Source: Mycobacterium cookii
Lineage (GTDB): Bacteria; Actinomycetota; Actinomycetes; Mycobacteriales; Mycobacteriaceae
Assembly: GCF_010727945.1 (NCBI RefSeq)
Contig: NZ_AP022569.1
Location: 1,488,001 to 1,552,000 of the forward strand
DNA: 64,000 bases
Reading direction: 5' to 3'
Shown here: piece by piece, positions 18,940 to 26,328 of the stretch
How the letters are laid out: the number at the start of each line of letters is the position of its first letter
How positions within the stretch are numbered: position 1 is the first letter of the stretch
Notes under the pieces: model-generated
The model's database searches: none
What the model was told of the DNA's origin: nothing
The model's input: only the letters and a program-made list of their open reading frames with translations
Position numbers and translations under genes: made by a program

Positions 18940-19976
18940 CCGGTGGCTTTCGTGTAGATCTTGGTGATGCTGCCCGAGCTCTTGTCGAACAGCTGCTTGT
19001 CCACGGTTGGCCACCCGCCGAGATCGGCGATCGTCCAGAGTTTCGCCGGAGCCGGGAACTTGTCGCGGACCTCGGCGGCGACGGCGGGATCGACCGGGCG
19101 GAATCCCGCGGCCGCCCATACCCTTTGGGCCTGCGCCGTGTACTGGAAGTTCTTGAATGCGGTGGCGGCGTTCAGGTGTGGGCTGCTTGTCACCACGGCC
19201 ACCGGGTTCTCGATCTTGATGGTCTGCGGCGGGTTGACGTGGGTGACCGGCTTACCCAGCCGCTCGGTGGCGATCGCCTCGTTCTCGTAACTGATCAGCA
19301 CGTCGCCGCTGCCCTGCACGAAGACGTCGGTGGCCTCGCGACCCGATCCGGGGCGGAGTTTGACGTGCTCGTTGACCAGCTTGTGAATGAAGTCCAGACC
19401 CGCTTGGGAGTCGTGGCCGCCGGCGCTCTTGACGACATAGGGCGCCAGCAGATTCCATTTCGCCGAGCCCGAACTCAGCGGGCTGGGCGTGATCACCTCC
19501 ACGCCGGGGCGCAGCAGGTCATCCCAGTCCTTGATGTTCTTCGGGTTGCCCGGCCGCACCACCAACGTCACCACCGATCCGAACGGGATGCCCTTGGTGG
19601 CGTCTTTGTCCCAGTCCTTGGAGACCTTGCCGATCTTGACCAGCCGGGTGATGTCGGGCTCGACGGAGAAGTTGACGACATCGGCCGGTTTGCCGTCTGC
19701 GACCCCGCGCGACTGGTCCCCCGAGGCCCCGTACGAGGAGATCACCTGGATGCCTTTGCCCTCCGGCGAGGCGTTGAACGCCGGAATGACTTTGCTCCAG
19801 CCGGGTTCGGGGACCGAGTAGGCGACCAGCGTGATGTTGGTGTTGGCGTTGGACGGACCGCCGCCGCCGCCGACGACATCGCTGGGCCCGCCGTGGCACG
19901 CCGCGAGCATGCCGGCGGCCACAGTCATCGCGACGGCGTGCCGTAATCCGGCGACACTTCTGATGTCGTCGAACAA
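18936..19976 (-). CDS. subI: Sulfate-binding lipoprotein SubI
   Basis: 346 aa solute-binding protein that captures sulfate outside the membrane for CysTWA. A type II signal peptide ends in the lipobox LAAC (Cys27), and the mature part has the sulfate-binding family blocks SYGASGDQSRGV, ADVVNFSVEPD, SGSAKWNLLAPY and QGSGDVLISYENEA. The start is TTG 19976, supported by the SD GAAAGG (19984-19989) 7 bases away. A sequence complementary to that SD overlaps the stop of a Cys-rich leader ORF about 65 bp upstream, so initiation is probably regulated by cysteine supply. Confidence 0.94.
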   Translation of the reverse strand: MFDDIRSVAGLRHAVAMTVAAGMLAACHGGPSDVVGGGGGPSNANTNITLVAYSVPEPGWSKVIPAFNASPEGKGIQVISSYGASGDQSRGVADGKPADVVNFSVEPDITRLVKIGKVSKDWDKDATKGIPFGSVVTLVVRPGNPKNIKDWDDLLRPGVEVITPSPLSSGSAKWNLLAPYVVKSAGGHDSQAGLDFIHKLVNEHVKLRPGSGREATDVFVQGSGDVLISYENEAIATERLGKPVTHVNPPQTIKIENPVAVVTSSPHLNAATAFKNFQYTAQAQRVWAAAGFRPVDPAVAAEVRDKFPAPAKLWTIADLGGWPTVDKQLFDKSSGSITKIYTKATG

Positions 19977-19981
19977 TGGTC

Positions 19982-20056
19982 GACCTTTCGGATGGGGGCT
20001 TATCGGCTGACGAATCCCGTCGCGAAATAAAGCGAATTCAGCGCGGGGCGAAGGTC
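19982..20056 (-). promoter_or_regulatory. SD / anti-SD pair in the subI leader
   Basis: On the transcript, GACCTTCG (20049-20056) can pair with CGAAAGGTC (19982-19990), which contains the subI SD, leaving one A bulged. The anti-SD overlaps the stop codon of the Cys leader ORF, so a ribosome reaching the stop would cover it, while one stalled on the adjacent Cys codons could alter folding. Pairing is seen; the regulatory effect is inferred from the known class of mycobacterial poly-Cys attenuators. Confidence 0.6.
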
Positions 20057-20147
20057 AGCGACAACAATGCACGTCGGCTACGGCGCAATCGCCCACGGCA
20101 ATGAGCGCCAAGACATGGCACTCGGTGTTACCGGACGCAGCGTGCAT
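20055..20147 (-). CDS. Poly-cysteine leader peptide of the sulfate permease operon, 30 aa
   Basis: ATG 20147 opens a 30-residue ORF with Cys at positions 10, 21, 28 and 29, ending H-C-C-R directly before TGA. A TACGCT -10 element ends exactly 6 bp before the A of the ATG, the spacing expected if transcription starts at that A. The ORF would then be leaderless, and no SD is present. It has the same length (30 codons) and design as the leader before sirA. Cysteine starvation would stall ribosomes at the last two Cys codons, next to an anti-SD for subI. No homologue check was possible. Confidence 0.68.
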   Translation of the reverse strand: MHAASGNTECHVLALIAVGDCAVADVHCCR

Positions 20148-20153
20148 GGCGGA

Positions 20154-20159
20154 AGCGTA
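20154..20159 (-). promoter_or_regulatory. -10 element of the subI leader
   Basis: TACGCT on the minus strand fits the mycobacterial TANNNT -10 consensus and is separated by 6 bases from the ATG of the Cys-rich leader ORF. No clear -35 is visible, which is common in mycobacteria. Confidence 0.6.
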
Positions 20160-20187
20160 ACAGAGTTCGCCGGACCTGCAGGGCTGG

Positions 20188-20283
20188 TCAGCGCGTCAGC
20201 AGCCAGGCAACGATTACCAGCACCACCAATGCGACCAGCACCAACGTGACCTGCGATCGCGGCATCCCCGCTTTTCGATTCAT
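20188..20283 (-). CDS. Tiny single-pass membrane protein, 31 aa
   Basis: ATG 20283 overlaps the stop of the gene upstream by ATGA. The product is a short basic head (MNRKAGMPRSQ) followed by one hydrophobic helix (TLVLVALVVLVIVAWLL) and TR at the end. That is a classic single transmembrane micro-protein. Its stop is about 28 bp before the -10 element of the sulfate permease leader, so the promoter of that operon lies right behind it. The function is unknown. Coupling to the next small membrane protein suggests the two act together. Confidence 0.6.
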   Translation of the reverse strand: MNRKAGMPRSQVTLVLVALVVLVIVAWLLTR

Positions 20284-20474
20284 CCGGGTTCTTCGTCGCT
20301 GTGCAGAATGCGGCGCATCAGGTGAATACCGCGACCGAGCAATGCGTCCAGCGTCACCGCGATGACGTAGGCCAATGCCAGCACCACCGGCATGACCACC
20401 ACCGTCTGTAAGACGAAGCCCAGCCCGGACAGCCACAACTCGACGCCGTCCCACCAGCTGAGGAATCCGTTCAT
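20280..20474 (-). CDS. Small membrane protein, 64 aa (Rv2401A-like)
   Basis: 64 aa with an amphipathic N-terminus (WWDGVELWLSGLGFV), one strong transmembrane helix (VVVMPVVLALAYVIAVTLDALLG) and a charged C-terminus (LMRRILHSDEEPG). The position between subI and the next divergent gene matches the small conserved membrane protein Rv2401A of M. tuberculosis. ATG 20474 gives a compact protein; the frame continues antisense to the FAD hydroxylase gene upstream, which is not credible. It overlaps the 31 aa membrane protein gene by 4 bp. No function is known. Confidence 0.75.
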   Translation of the reverse strand: MNGFLSWWDGVELWLSGLGFVLQTVVVMPVVLALAYVIAVTLDALLGRGIHLMRRILHSDEEPG

Positions 20475-20528
20475 CGGCGTCAACCCTATTCCGCGCGACT
20501 GTGGAAGCCAACATGCCAGGATCGGAGC

Positions 20529-21752
20529 ATGACCGCCGGCAACGAGTCGACCTGCGTCATCGCCGGCGGCGGGCCGGCCGGGATGATGCTCGGCTTGCTG
20601 CTGGCCCGCGCCGGCGTCGACGTCACGGTGATGGAGAAGCACGCCGACTTCCTGCGCGATTTCCGCGGCGACACCGTGCACGCCAGCACGCTGCGGCTGC
20701 TCGACGAACTCGGGCTGGGCCCGCGGTTCGACGAACTGCCCCATCGGCTGATCGACTCGGTTCGATTCCGGGTCGAGGGCGTCGAAGTCGACGTCGACTT
20801 CGGCAAACTCCCCGGAGCTCACAAGAACATCGCGCTGGTGCCGCAGTGGGATCTCCTGGAGATGCTGGCGACCGCCGCCGACGCCGAACCCAGCTTCCGG
20901 CTGCTGCGAAACACCGAAGTCGTCGGGGCGATCCGCGACGGTGACCGGGTGGTCGGGGTGACATACCGCGACGCCGACGGCCAGACCCGGGATATGAAGG
21001 CCGCGTTGACCGTTGCCTGCGACGGCCGCTCGTCGACGTTGCGCGAGGCGGCCGGACTGGTCCCCCGTGCGTTCGGCGCACCGATGGACGTCTGGTGGTT
21101 CCGGTTGCCACGCCACGACGGCGACCCGCCCGGGCTTGCCGGTGTGCTGAATGCCGGGCGGGCTGCCATCACCATCGACCGGGGTGACTACTACCAAATC
21201 GCCTACATCATCCCCAAGGGATCCGACGCGCAGCGCAGGGCGGCCGGAATAAGGGCGCTGCGCAGCAATCTGGCGAGCATGGTGCCGTCGCTGGCCGACC
21301 GAGTGGACCGACTGACCTCGTTCGACGACGTGAAACTGCTTGACGTGCAACTCAATCGGCTCAGCCGCTGGTACTGCGACGGGCTGTTGTGCATCGGCGA
21401 CGCCGCGCATGCCATGTCACCGGTCGGCGGTGTGGGCATCAACCTCGCGGTGGCCGATGCGGTTGCCGCCGCCCGCATCCTGGCCCGGCACCTGCGTGCC
21501 GGGCGGGTCTCGCCGCGCCACCTGGCCCACGTGCAGGTGCGACGCTGGATTCCCACCGTGATTCTGCAAGCGATACAACGGACCATCCACGCCAACCTGA
21601 TCGCGATCGCGGTGGGCGACGGCGACCAGACCCCCCACCCGCCGGCAGCGTTGAAGGTGGTCAAGAACGTTCCGCTGTTGCGACGCCTCGCCGGATACCT
21701 GGTGGCGATGGGCCCGCTGCCCGAGCACGCGCCGAAGTACGCCCGCCGCTAG
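20529..21752 (+). CDS. FAD-dependent aromatic-type hydroxylase
   Basis: 407 aa class A flavoprotein monooxygenase (p-hydroxybenzoate hydroxylase / UbiH superfamily). The ADP-binding motif is GGGPAGMMLG near residue 13. The DG-type motif is ACDGRSSTLREAAG, and the second FAD motif is GLLCIGDAAHAMSPVGGVGINLA. NAD(P)H- and oxygen-dependent hydroxylation of an aromatic or polyketide-like ring is the usual chemistry. The last third contains an amphipathic segment (VRRWIPTVILQAIQRTIHANL). Its TAG stop (21750-21752) lies in the GCTAGC target duplicated by the IS element, so the insertion left the gene intact. Confidence 0.9.
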   Translation: MTAGNESTCVIAGGGPAGMMLGLLLARAGVDVTVMEKHADFLRDFRGDTVHASTLRLLDELGLGPRFDELPHRLIDSVRFRVEGVEVDVDFGKLPGAHKNIALVPQWDLLEMLATAADAEPSFRLLRNTEVVGAIRDGDRVVGVTYRDADGQTRDMKAALTVACDGRSSTLREAAGLVPRAFGAPMDVWWFRLPRHDGDPPGLAGVLNAGRAAITIDRGDYYQIAYIIPKGSDAQRRAAGIRALRSNLASMVPSLADRVDRLTSFDDVKLLDVQLNRLSRWYCDGLLCIGDAAHAMSPVGGVGINLAVADAVAAARILARHLRAGRVSPRHLAHVQVRRWIPTVILQAIQRTIHANLIAIAVGDGDQTPHPPAALKVVKNVPLLRRLAGYLVAMGPLPEHAPKYARR

Positions 21753-21753
21753 C
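21748..21753. repeat. Left target-site duplication GCTAGC
   Basis: GCTAGC directly precedes the IS end TGTACTGACC and is repeated at 22842-22847. The N-CTAG-N form is the known preferred target of IS481-type elements. It contains the TAG stop of the upstream hydroxylase gene and, on the other strand, the TAG used by the transposase. Confidence 0.85.
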
Positions 21754-22736
21754 TGTACTGACCTGAGAGGTTAGGTACGCGGGTGGCGGGTGGTTGGCCG
21801 CCGAGTGCGGTGTGGCCGCGGTGGAAATTGTAGGTGTGCAGCCAGGTGGTGAATTCCTGGCAGCGTTCGGCGTCGCTGCGGTAGAGCCGGGCGTAGGCCC
21901 ATTCGTCGGCCAGGGTGCGGTGAAACCGCTCTACTTTGCCGTTGGTCTGGGGTCGATAGGGTCGGGTCCGGCGATGTTCGATGTGACCCAGGGCGTCAGC
22001 AAAGGCGTGCGAGCGGTAGCAGGAGCCGTTGTCGGTCAACACTTTCCGTACGGTGATGCCGGATTCGGCGAACCATGCGTTAGCGCGCAGCCAAAACCTG
22101 CTGCGGTGTCTTTTCGCTCGTCGGCCAGCAGCTCGCTGTAGGCCAGTCGAGAGTGTGCATCCAGGGCGGTATGTAGGAAGTGATAGCCGCGCACAGGATT
22201 GCGGTACCCGTTGCGTTTCCCGCTGGACTTATCGGCCTGGGAGTGACGTTGGCCTACCGAGCGGCCCAACATGCGCCAACCACCGCCGGCGGGAATCTTG
22301 CCCAGCTTTTTGACGTCGACATGAACCAGATCCCCACAGTGCTCGGAGTGCATGCGGCGCACGACGCGCCCGGTCGGGCGATCCAGCCAGCGTAATTTGG
22401 CCAGCCGATATCGGGTCAGGACCCGATGCACCGTCGAGGATGAATTCCGAGCAGGTAACCGATACGTGCTGGTCCCCAGCGTCGAGTAACACGCACCCCG
22501 ATGATGCGCCGCTCGGTGCGCGTCGGGGTCCGGTTGGGGCTGTGATGCGGGCGCGAGGACCGATCGGCCATGCCGGCCTCACCGAACGCGCGATACCGGC
22601 TTGCCCAGCGCGCCGCGGTGCTCACCGCAACCTGGAAGCGCTCTGCGGCCCGCCGCAGCGGCCAACCATCCTCGACAACACAACGCGCTAAACGCAGACG
22701 GCCCAGCTCCGACAAAGGGGCATTACGGTGAGACAC
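21749..22736 (-). pseudogene. IS481-family transposase, two frameshifts
   Basis: DDE integrase of about 329 aa when repaired. An N-terminal helix-turn-helix part (SELGRLRLARCVVEDGWPLRRAAERF...) precedes the rve core with Asp in HVDVKKLGKI, Asp in LTDNGSCY and Glu in NGKVERFHRTL. Two single-base contractions split it: at about 22436-22438 (CCTCGACG instead of CCTTCGACG on the coding strand) and at 22093-22096 (GGTTTTGG instead of GGTTTTTGG). Adding both bases gives one 990-base frame. The coding frame runs through the terminal repeat and takes its TAG stop from the CTAG target, a feature known or expected for this family. The fresh ends argue for assembly error over decay. Confidence 0.9.
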
Positions 22737-22841
22737 GAAGACCTCCGGTGTGTGAGTGCTTTCCTAGACAGCTCGCACTTCACTCGGAGGTCTTCGCTTT
22801 GTCACCACACCACGCCGTCACCAACGTCCGTGGTCAGTACA
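21754..22841 (-). mobile_element. IS481-family insertion sequence, 1088 bp
   Basis: Complete element with perfect 10 bp terminal inverted repeats (TGTACTGACC / GGTCAGTACA) and an exact 6 bp duplication GCTAGC on both sides. One transposase gene fills it on the minus strand. The undamaged ends and duplication indicate recent insertion. The site is the shared CTAG of two convergent genes, so neither neighbour lost coding sequence. Confidence 0.92.
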
Positions 22842-22847
22842 GCTAGC
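22842..22847. repeat. Right target-site duplication GCTAGC
   Basis: Exact copy of 21748-21753 on the other side of the IS element. It supplies the TAG stop of lppR (CTA at 22843-22845 on the plus strand). Confidence 0.85.
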
Positions 22848-23601
22848 TCAGCGTGTCAATCCGCTTCATCATCGCGTGCGCGATGTCGACCGCGCTGGTG
22901 TCCGGGTTGGCCGAACCCGGATCCGACGGGTGACGGTCACCGAAGAACACCACCTCGACCTCGACGATGCAGTTCAGTCGCACACCGACCGCGCGAGCCT
23001 GCGGCGTGGCCTGCAGCGCCTCTATGTTCGGCAGCTCGGCTGTCGCGGTATTGGTCGCCGCCACAACGGAATCGGCCACGCGGACGCTGTTGACGACGGT
23101 CGTCGTCTTGATCGGGCCGGTCTGTTCGGTCGTCGTCGCATCCTTGCACTGCTGCCATTGCTGCGGGAATTGCGCGAACAACGTCTGCGCCTGCGCCGCC
23201 GACGGCAGCGAGACCACTCCCTCGATCACGCTGATCACCTGGGCCGGATCGCCGTCGTTCCACCAGGTCTCCCACATGACGTCTCTGACATCGGCGGACT
23301 CGTAGGCGTTTCGCTGCAGCATGGTCGTCACCCCCAGGCATTCGGGCGATGACCCGGCACTGTCGGCGTCGCCGAGTTTGTCCGGGCCCCCGAAGACCGG
23401 TGGTTGCCGGTTCAGGAAAGGCTGTTCGAGCATCCGGGTCAGCGCGGTGTCATCGAGCGGGACCTGCCGCAGGACAGAGCCGAACAGCGGACGCGGTTTC
23501 AGATTCTTCGCCGGTTTCGCCGTCCCGGCGACGATCGGGCTGCAACCCACCGCTAACGCGGCGATCGCCGCGCACACCGTCACCGGTCCGACCATCCGCA
23601 T
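22843..23601 (-). CDS. lppR: LppR-like lipoprotein with PknH-type sensor domain
   Basis: 252 aa. The signal peptide ends in the lipobox AVGC (Cys20), so the protein is anchored outside the membrane. The mature part resembles the extracellular sensor domain of mycobacterial kinases such as PknH (PknH_C). It has four Cys that can form disulfides (SSPECLGV, QQCKDA, RLNCIVEV), the WETWWND segment and a final VDIAHAMMKRI helix. It is convergent with the FAD hydroxylase and 3 bp downstream of lepA, the same place as Rv2403c (lppR) of M. tuberculosis. The ligand is unknown. Confidence 0.85.
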   Translation of the reverse strand: MRMVGPVTVCAAIAALAVGCSPIVAGTAKPAKNLKPRPLFGSVLRQVPLDDTALTRMLEQPFLNRQPPVFGGPDKLGDADSAGSSPECLGVTTMLQRNAYESADVRDVMWETWWNDGDPAQVISVIEGVVSLPSAAQAQTLFAQFPQQWQQCKDATTTEQTGPIKTTTVVNSVRVADSVVAATNTATAELPNIEALQATPQARAVGVRLNCIVEVEVVFFGDRHPSDPGSANPDTSAVDIAHAMMKRIDTLS

Positions 23602-23604
23602 GGG

Positions 23605-25446
23605 TTACTTCTTCCCTTTGTCTCCCGCGGCGTCCGTGGACAGCGCGGCGACAAACGCCTCCTGCGGCACGTCGACACGGCCGATCGTCTTCATCCGCTT
23701 CTTGCCTTCTTTTTGCTTCTCCAGCAGTTTGCGCTTGCGGGTGATGTCACCGCCGTAGCACTTCGACAGCACATCTTTCCGGATCGCGCGAATGTTCTCC
23801 CGCGCAATGATTTTGGATCCGATCGCGGCCTGCACCGGCACCTCGAACTGCTGTCGCGGAATGAGCTCCTTGAGCCGGGTCGTCATCTTGTTGCCGTAGG
23901 CGGCCGCGGCGTCCTTGTGCACGATGGCGCTGAACGCGTCGACGGCCTCGCCCTGCAGCAGGATGTCGACCTTGACCAGCGCGGCCTCCTGCTCACCGGC
24001 CTCTTCGTAGTCGAGGCTGGCGTAGCCGCGGGTGCGCGATTTCAGCGAGTCGAAGAAGTCGAAGATGATCTCCCCCAACGGCATCGTGTAGCGCAGTTCG
24101 ACGCGTTCCGGCGAAAGGTAGTCCATGCCACCGAGATCGCCGCGCCGGGACTGGCAGAGTTCCATGATGGAGCCGATGAATTCGCTCGGCGTGATGATGG
24201 TGGTCTTGACGACGGGCTCATACACGGCGCGCACCTTGCCGTCGGGCCAGTCCGATGGGTTGGTGACGACGAGCTCGGAATTATCTTCCTTGACAACGCG
24301 ATACACCACGTTCGGCGATGTCGAGATCAGGTCGAGGTCGAACTCCCGCTCCAGACGCTCACGGGTGATCTCCATGTGCAGCAGCCCGAGGAACCCGCAC
24401 CGGAAGCCGAAGCCGAGCGCCACCGAGGTCTCGGGCTCGTAGGTCAGCGCCGCGTCGTTGAGTTGCAGCCTGTCCAGCGCGTCGCGCAGGACGGGGTAAT
24501 CGGATCCGTCGACCGGATAGAGCCCGGAGTAGACCATCGGCTTGGGTTCGCGGTAGCCGGTCAGGGCCTGGGTCGCGCCGTGCCGCGCGCTGGTGACGGT
24601 GTCGCCGACTTTCGACTGGCGGACATCTTTCACACCGGTGATGAGGTAGCCCACCTCGCCGACGCCGAGGCCGGCAGACGGCTTCGGCTCGGGCGAGACG
24701 ATGCCGACCTCGAGCAGTTCGTGGACCGCGCCGGTGGACATCATCGCGATGCGTTCGCGTGGGGTGATCTTGCCGTCGACGACGCGCACGTAGGTGACGA
24801 CGCCGCGGTAGATGTCGTAGACGGAGTCGAAGATCATCGCCCGCGCGGGCGCGTTGGCATCGCCCGTCGGTGGAGGCACCTCGCGCACGACATGGTCGAG
24901 CAGATCGGCGACGCCCTCCCCCGTCTTGCCCGAGACCCGCAGCACGTCGGTCGGCTCGCAGCCGATGATGTGGGCGATCTCCCCCGCGTAGCGGTCGGGG
25001 TCGGCGGCGGGCAGGTCGATCTTGTTGAGCACCGGGATGATGTGCAGATCGCGGTCGAGCGCGAGGTACAGGTTGGCCAGCGTCTGGGCTTCGATGCCCT
25101 GCGCAGCGTCGACCAGCAGCACCGCGCCTTCGCAGGCCTCCAGCGCCCGGGACACCTCGTAGGTGAAGTCGACGTGGCCCGGGGTGTCGATCAGATGCAG
25201 GACGTAATCGGTGCCGTCGAGTCGCCAAGGCAGACGGACATTTTGGGCCTTGATGGTGATGCCACGCTCACGCTCGATGTCCATCCGGTCGAGGTACTGG
25301 GCGCGCATATCCCGCTCCGCGACGACGCCGGTGAGCTGCAGCATGCGGTCGGCCAACGTGGACTTGCCGTGGTCGATGTGGGCGATGATGCAGAAGTTCC
25401 GAATCTGCGCCGGCGCGGTGAAGGTCTGGTCGGCGAAACTGCTGAT
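23605..25446 (-). CDS. lepA: Elongation factor 4 (LepA), 5' end uncertain
   Basis: Ribosome-binding GTPase that back-translocates or remobilises stalled ribosomes. G1 is [10 protein letters not shown]3 [12 protein letters not shown], and G4 NKID. The LepA-specific C-terminal domain ends [24 protein letters not shown]. No ATG, GTG or TTG precedes the P-loop in this frame: the first ATG (25356) would delete G1. Either translation starts at the ATC at 25446, six bases after a perfect AGGAG, or one base is missing near 25465-25466. In the second case the protein would begin at GTG 25511 (about 635 aa) and align with the N-terminal QEIPISSF of other mycobacterial LepA. I favour the missing base. 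The coordinates given use the ATC. Confidence 0.9.
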   Translation of the reverse strand: MSSFADQTFTAPAQIRNFCIIAHIDHGKSTLADRMLQLTGVVAERDMRAQYLDRMDIERERGITIKAQNVRLPWRLDGTDYVLHLIDTPGHVDFTYEVSRALEACEGAVLLVDAAQGIEAQTLANLYLALDRDLHIIPVLNKIDLPAADPDRYAGEIAHIIGCEPTDVLRVSGKTGEGVADLLDHVVREVPPPTGDANAPARAMIFDSVYDIYRGVVTYVRVVDGKITPRERIAMMSTGAVHELLEVGIVSPEPKPSAGLGVGEVGYLITGVKDVRQSKVGDTVTSARHGATQALTGYREPKPMVYSGLYPVDGSDYPVLRDALDRLQLNDAALTYEPETSVALGFGFRCGFLGLLHMEITRERLEREFDLDLISTSPNVVYRVVKEDNSELVVTNPSDWPDGKVRAVYEPVVKTTIITPSEFIGSIMELCQSRRGDLGGMDYLSPERVELRYTMPLGEIIFDFFDSLKSRTRGYASLDYEEAGEQEAALVKVDILLQGEAVDAFSAIVHKDAAAAYGNKMTTRLKELIPRQQFEVPVQAAIGSKIIARENIRAIRKDVLSKCYGGDITRKRKLLEKQKEGKKRMKTIGRVDVPQEAFVAALSTDAAGDKGKK

Positions 25447-25537
25447 GGGAATCTCCTGGTGAAGCCGGGCTTAGGCGTTACCAGCGTATCCAGGGACCGG
25501 CGCTGCAGCACAATCGCGGATCGTGTCGGTCAAACGA

Positions 25538-25563
25538 AACCCCCGGAGTTTCCTCCGGGGGTT
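25538..25563 (-). terminator. Terminator hairpin of secreted paralogue A
   Basis: An 11 bp perfect stem AACCCCCGGAG/CTCCGGGGGTT with a 4 base loop lies 17 bp past the stop of the gene at 25580. A short T-rich run (TTTCG) follows on the minus strand. Almost the same hairpin stands after the two sister genes. Confidence 0.8.
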
Positions 25564-25579
25564 CGCTGTCGAGCGGAGG

Positions 25580-26110
25580 CTAGAGCGTGAACGGAACGCC
25601 GAAGAAGGTGGCCAGGTCGGCCAGACCGGTGTTGAAGAAGTCGCCGAAGAGCGCCGCGTCGGTGAGCGTGCCATCGTCGAGGGCTATATCTGCGGCCCCA
25701 ATCAGGTCGGCGGTCGGAATGACGGCACCGCCGTCCAAAGTCAAGTACGCGAACGCGTTGTAGGCGTCGTAGAACTCGGTCAGCGTGCCGTTGAAGACGT
25801 CGTAGGCGCCCGGGGCAGAGTCGGGCGGAGCGATGGCCGGGAACAGGCCGTAAAGCTCGTAGTCGAGAGTCGTGAACGGCGCCGTGTCGGGAGCGTCCGC
25901 CAGCGGGATGGTGTCGGCGACGCCGGTGCCCCCCGTGACCAGGTCGCCAGTGTCACCCGCGAGAGCAACTTGACCCGCGAAGATGGCGTTGAGCGACGAA
26001 ATCTCGGCGTCGACCGTCGTCGTCAGATCGTCCGCCGACGCCAGCGGCGCAAACGCCAGGGCCGCACCGGCTGCGAGGCCACCAACGGCGCCGATTGTGC
26101 GAATGTTCAT
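25580..26110 (-). CDS. Secreted protein, tandem paralogue A, 176 aa
   Basis: Exported protein with a clear signal peptide (MNIRTIGAVGGLAAG..., cleavage after ASA near residue 26). The mature part is acidic, rich in Asp, Ala, Leu, Phe and Thr, and free of Cys. The conserved block YDVFNGTLTEFYDAYNAFAYL followed by GGAVIPTADLIGAADIAL is shared with the two neighbouring genes. ATG 26110 has AAAGG as SD. I do not recognise an enzymatic motif. It looks like a surface or cell-envelope protein of a mycobacterial family of unknown function. The terminator lies 17 bp past the stop, so each paralogue appears to be its own transcription unit. Confidence 0.8.
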   Translation of the reverse strand: MNIRTIGAVGGLAAGAALAFAPLASADDLTTTVDAEISSLNAIFAGQVALAGDTGDLVTGGTGVADTIPLADAPDTAPFTTLDYELYGLFPAIAPPDSAPGAYDVFNGTLTEFYDAYNAFAYLTLDGGAVIPTADLIGAADIALDDGTLTDAALFGDFFNTGLADLATFFGVPFTL

Positions 26111-26274
26111 AGTTCTGCCTTTCACGATCTCCCCCAGCGGCGGGGCTATGCACCCTTCGTCATCCCTCCAGCGCCATTGCTGGTCAAACCTGAGCGTATC
26201 CAAACAACTAGCTGAGTTCTTGTTGAGCCTGATGCCAAATGTGTTAAATCTCGGGCGATCCGGCCGAAACGAAA

Positions 26275-26301
26275 CCCCCGGAGGATGATCCTCCGGGGGT
26301 C
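26275..26301 (-). terminator. Terminator hairpin of secreted paralogue B
   Basis: Arms ACCCCCGGAGGAT and ATCCTCCGGGGGT form a nearly perfect palindrome 27 bp past the stop of the gene at 26329. The stem core and the flanking AACGAAA and TTGTGGAGCGTGAA sequences match the terminator at 27567, showing that terminator and gene were duplicated together. Confidence 0.8.
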
Positions 26302-26328
26302 CGTTGTGGAGCGTGAATCGACCTAGGG

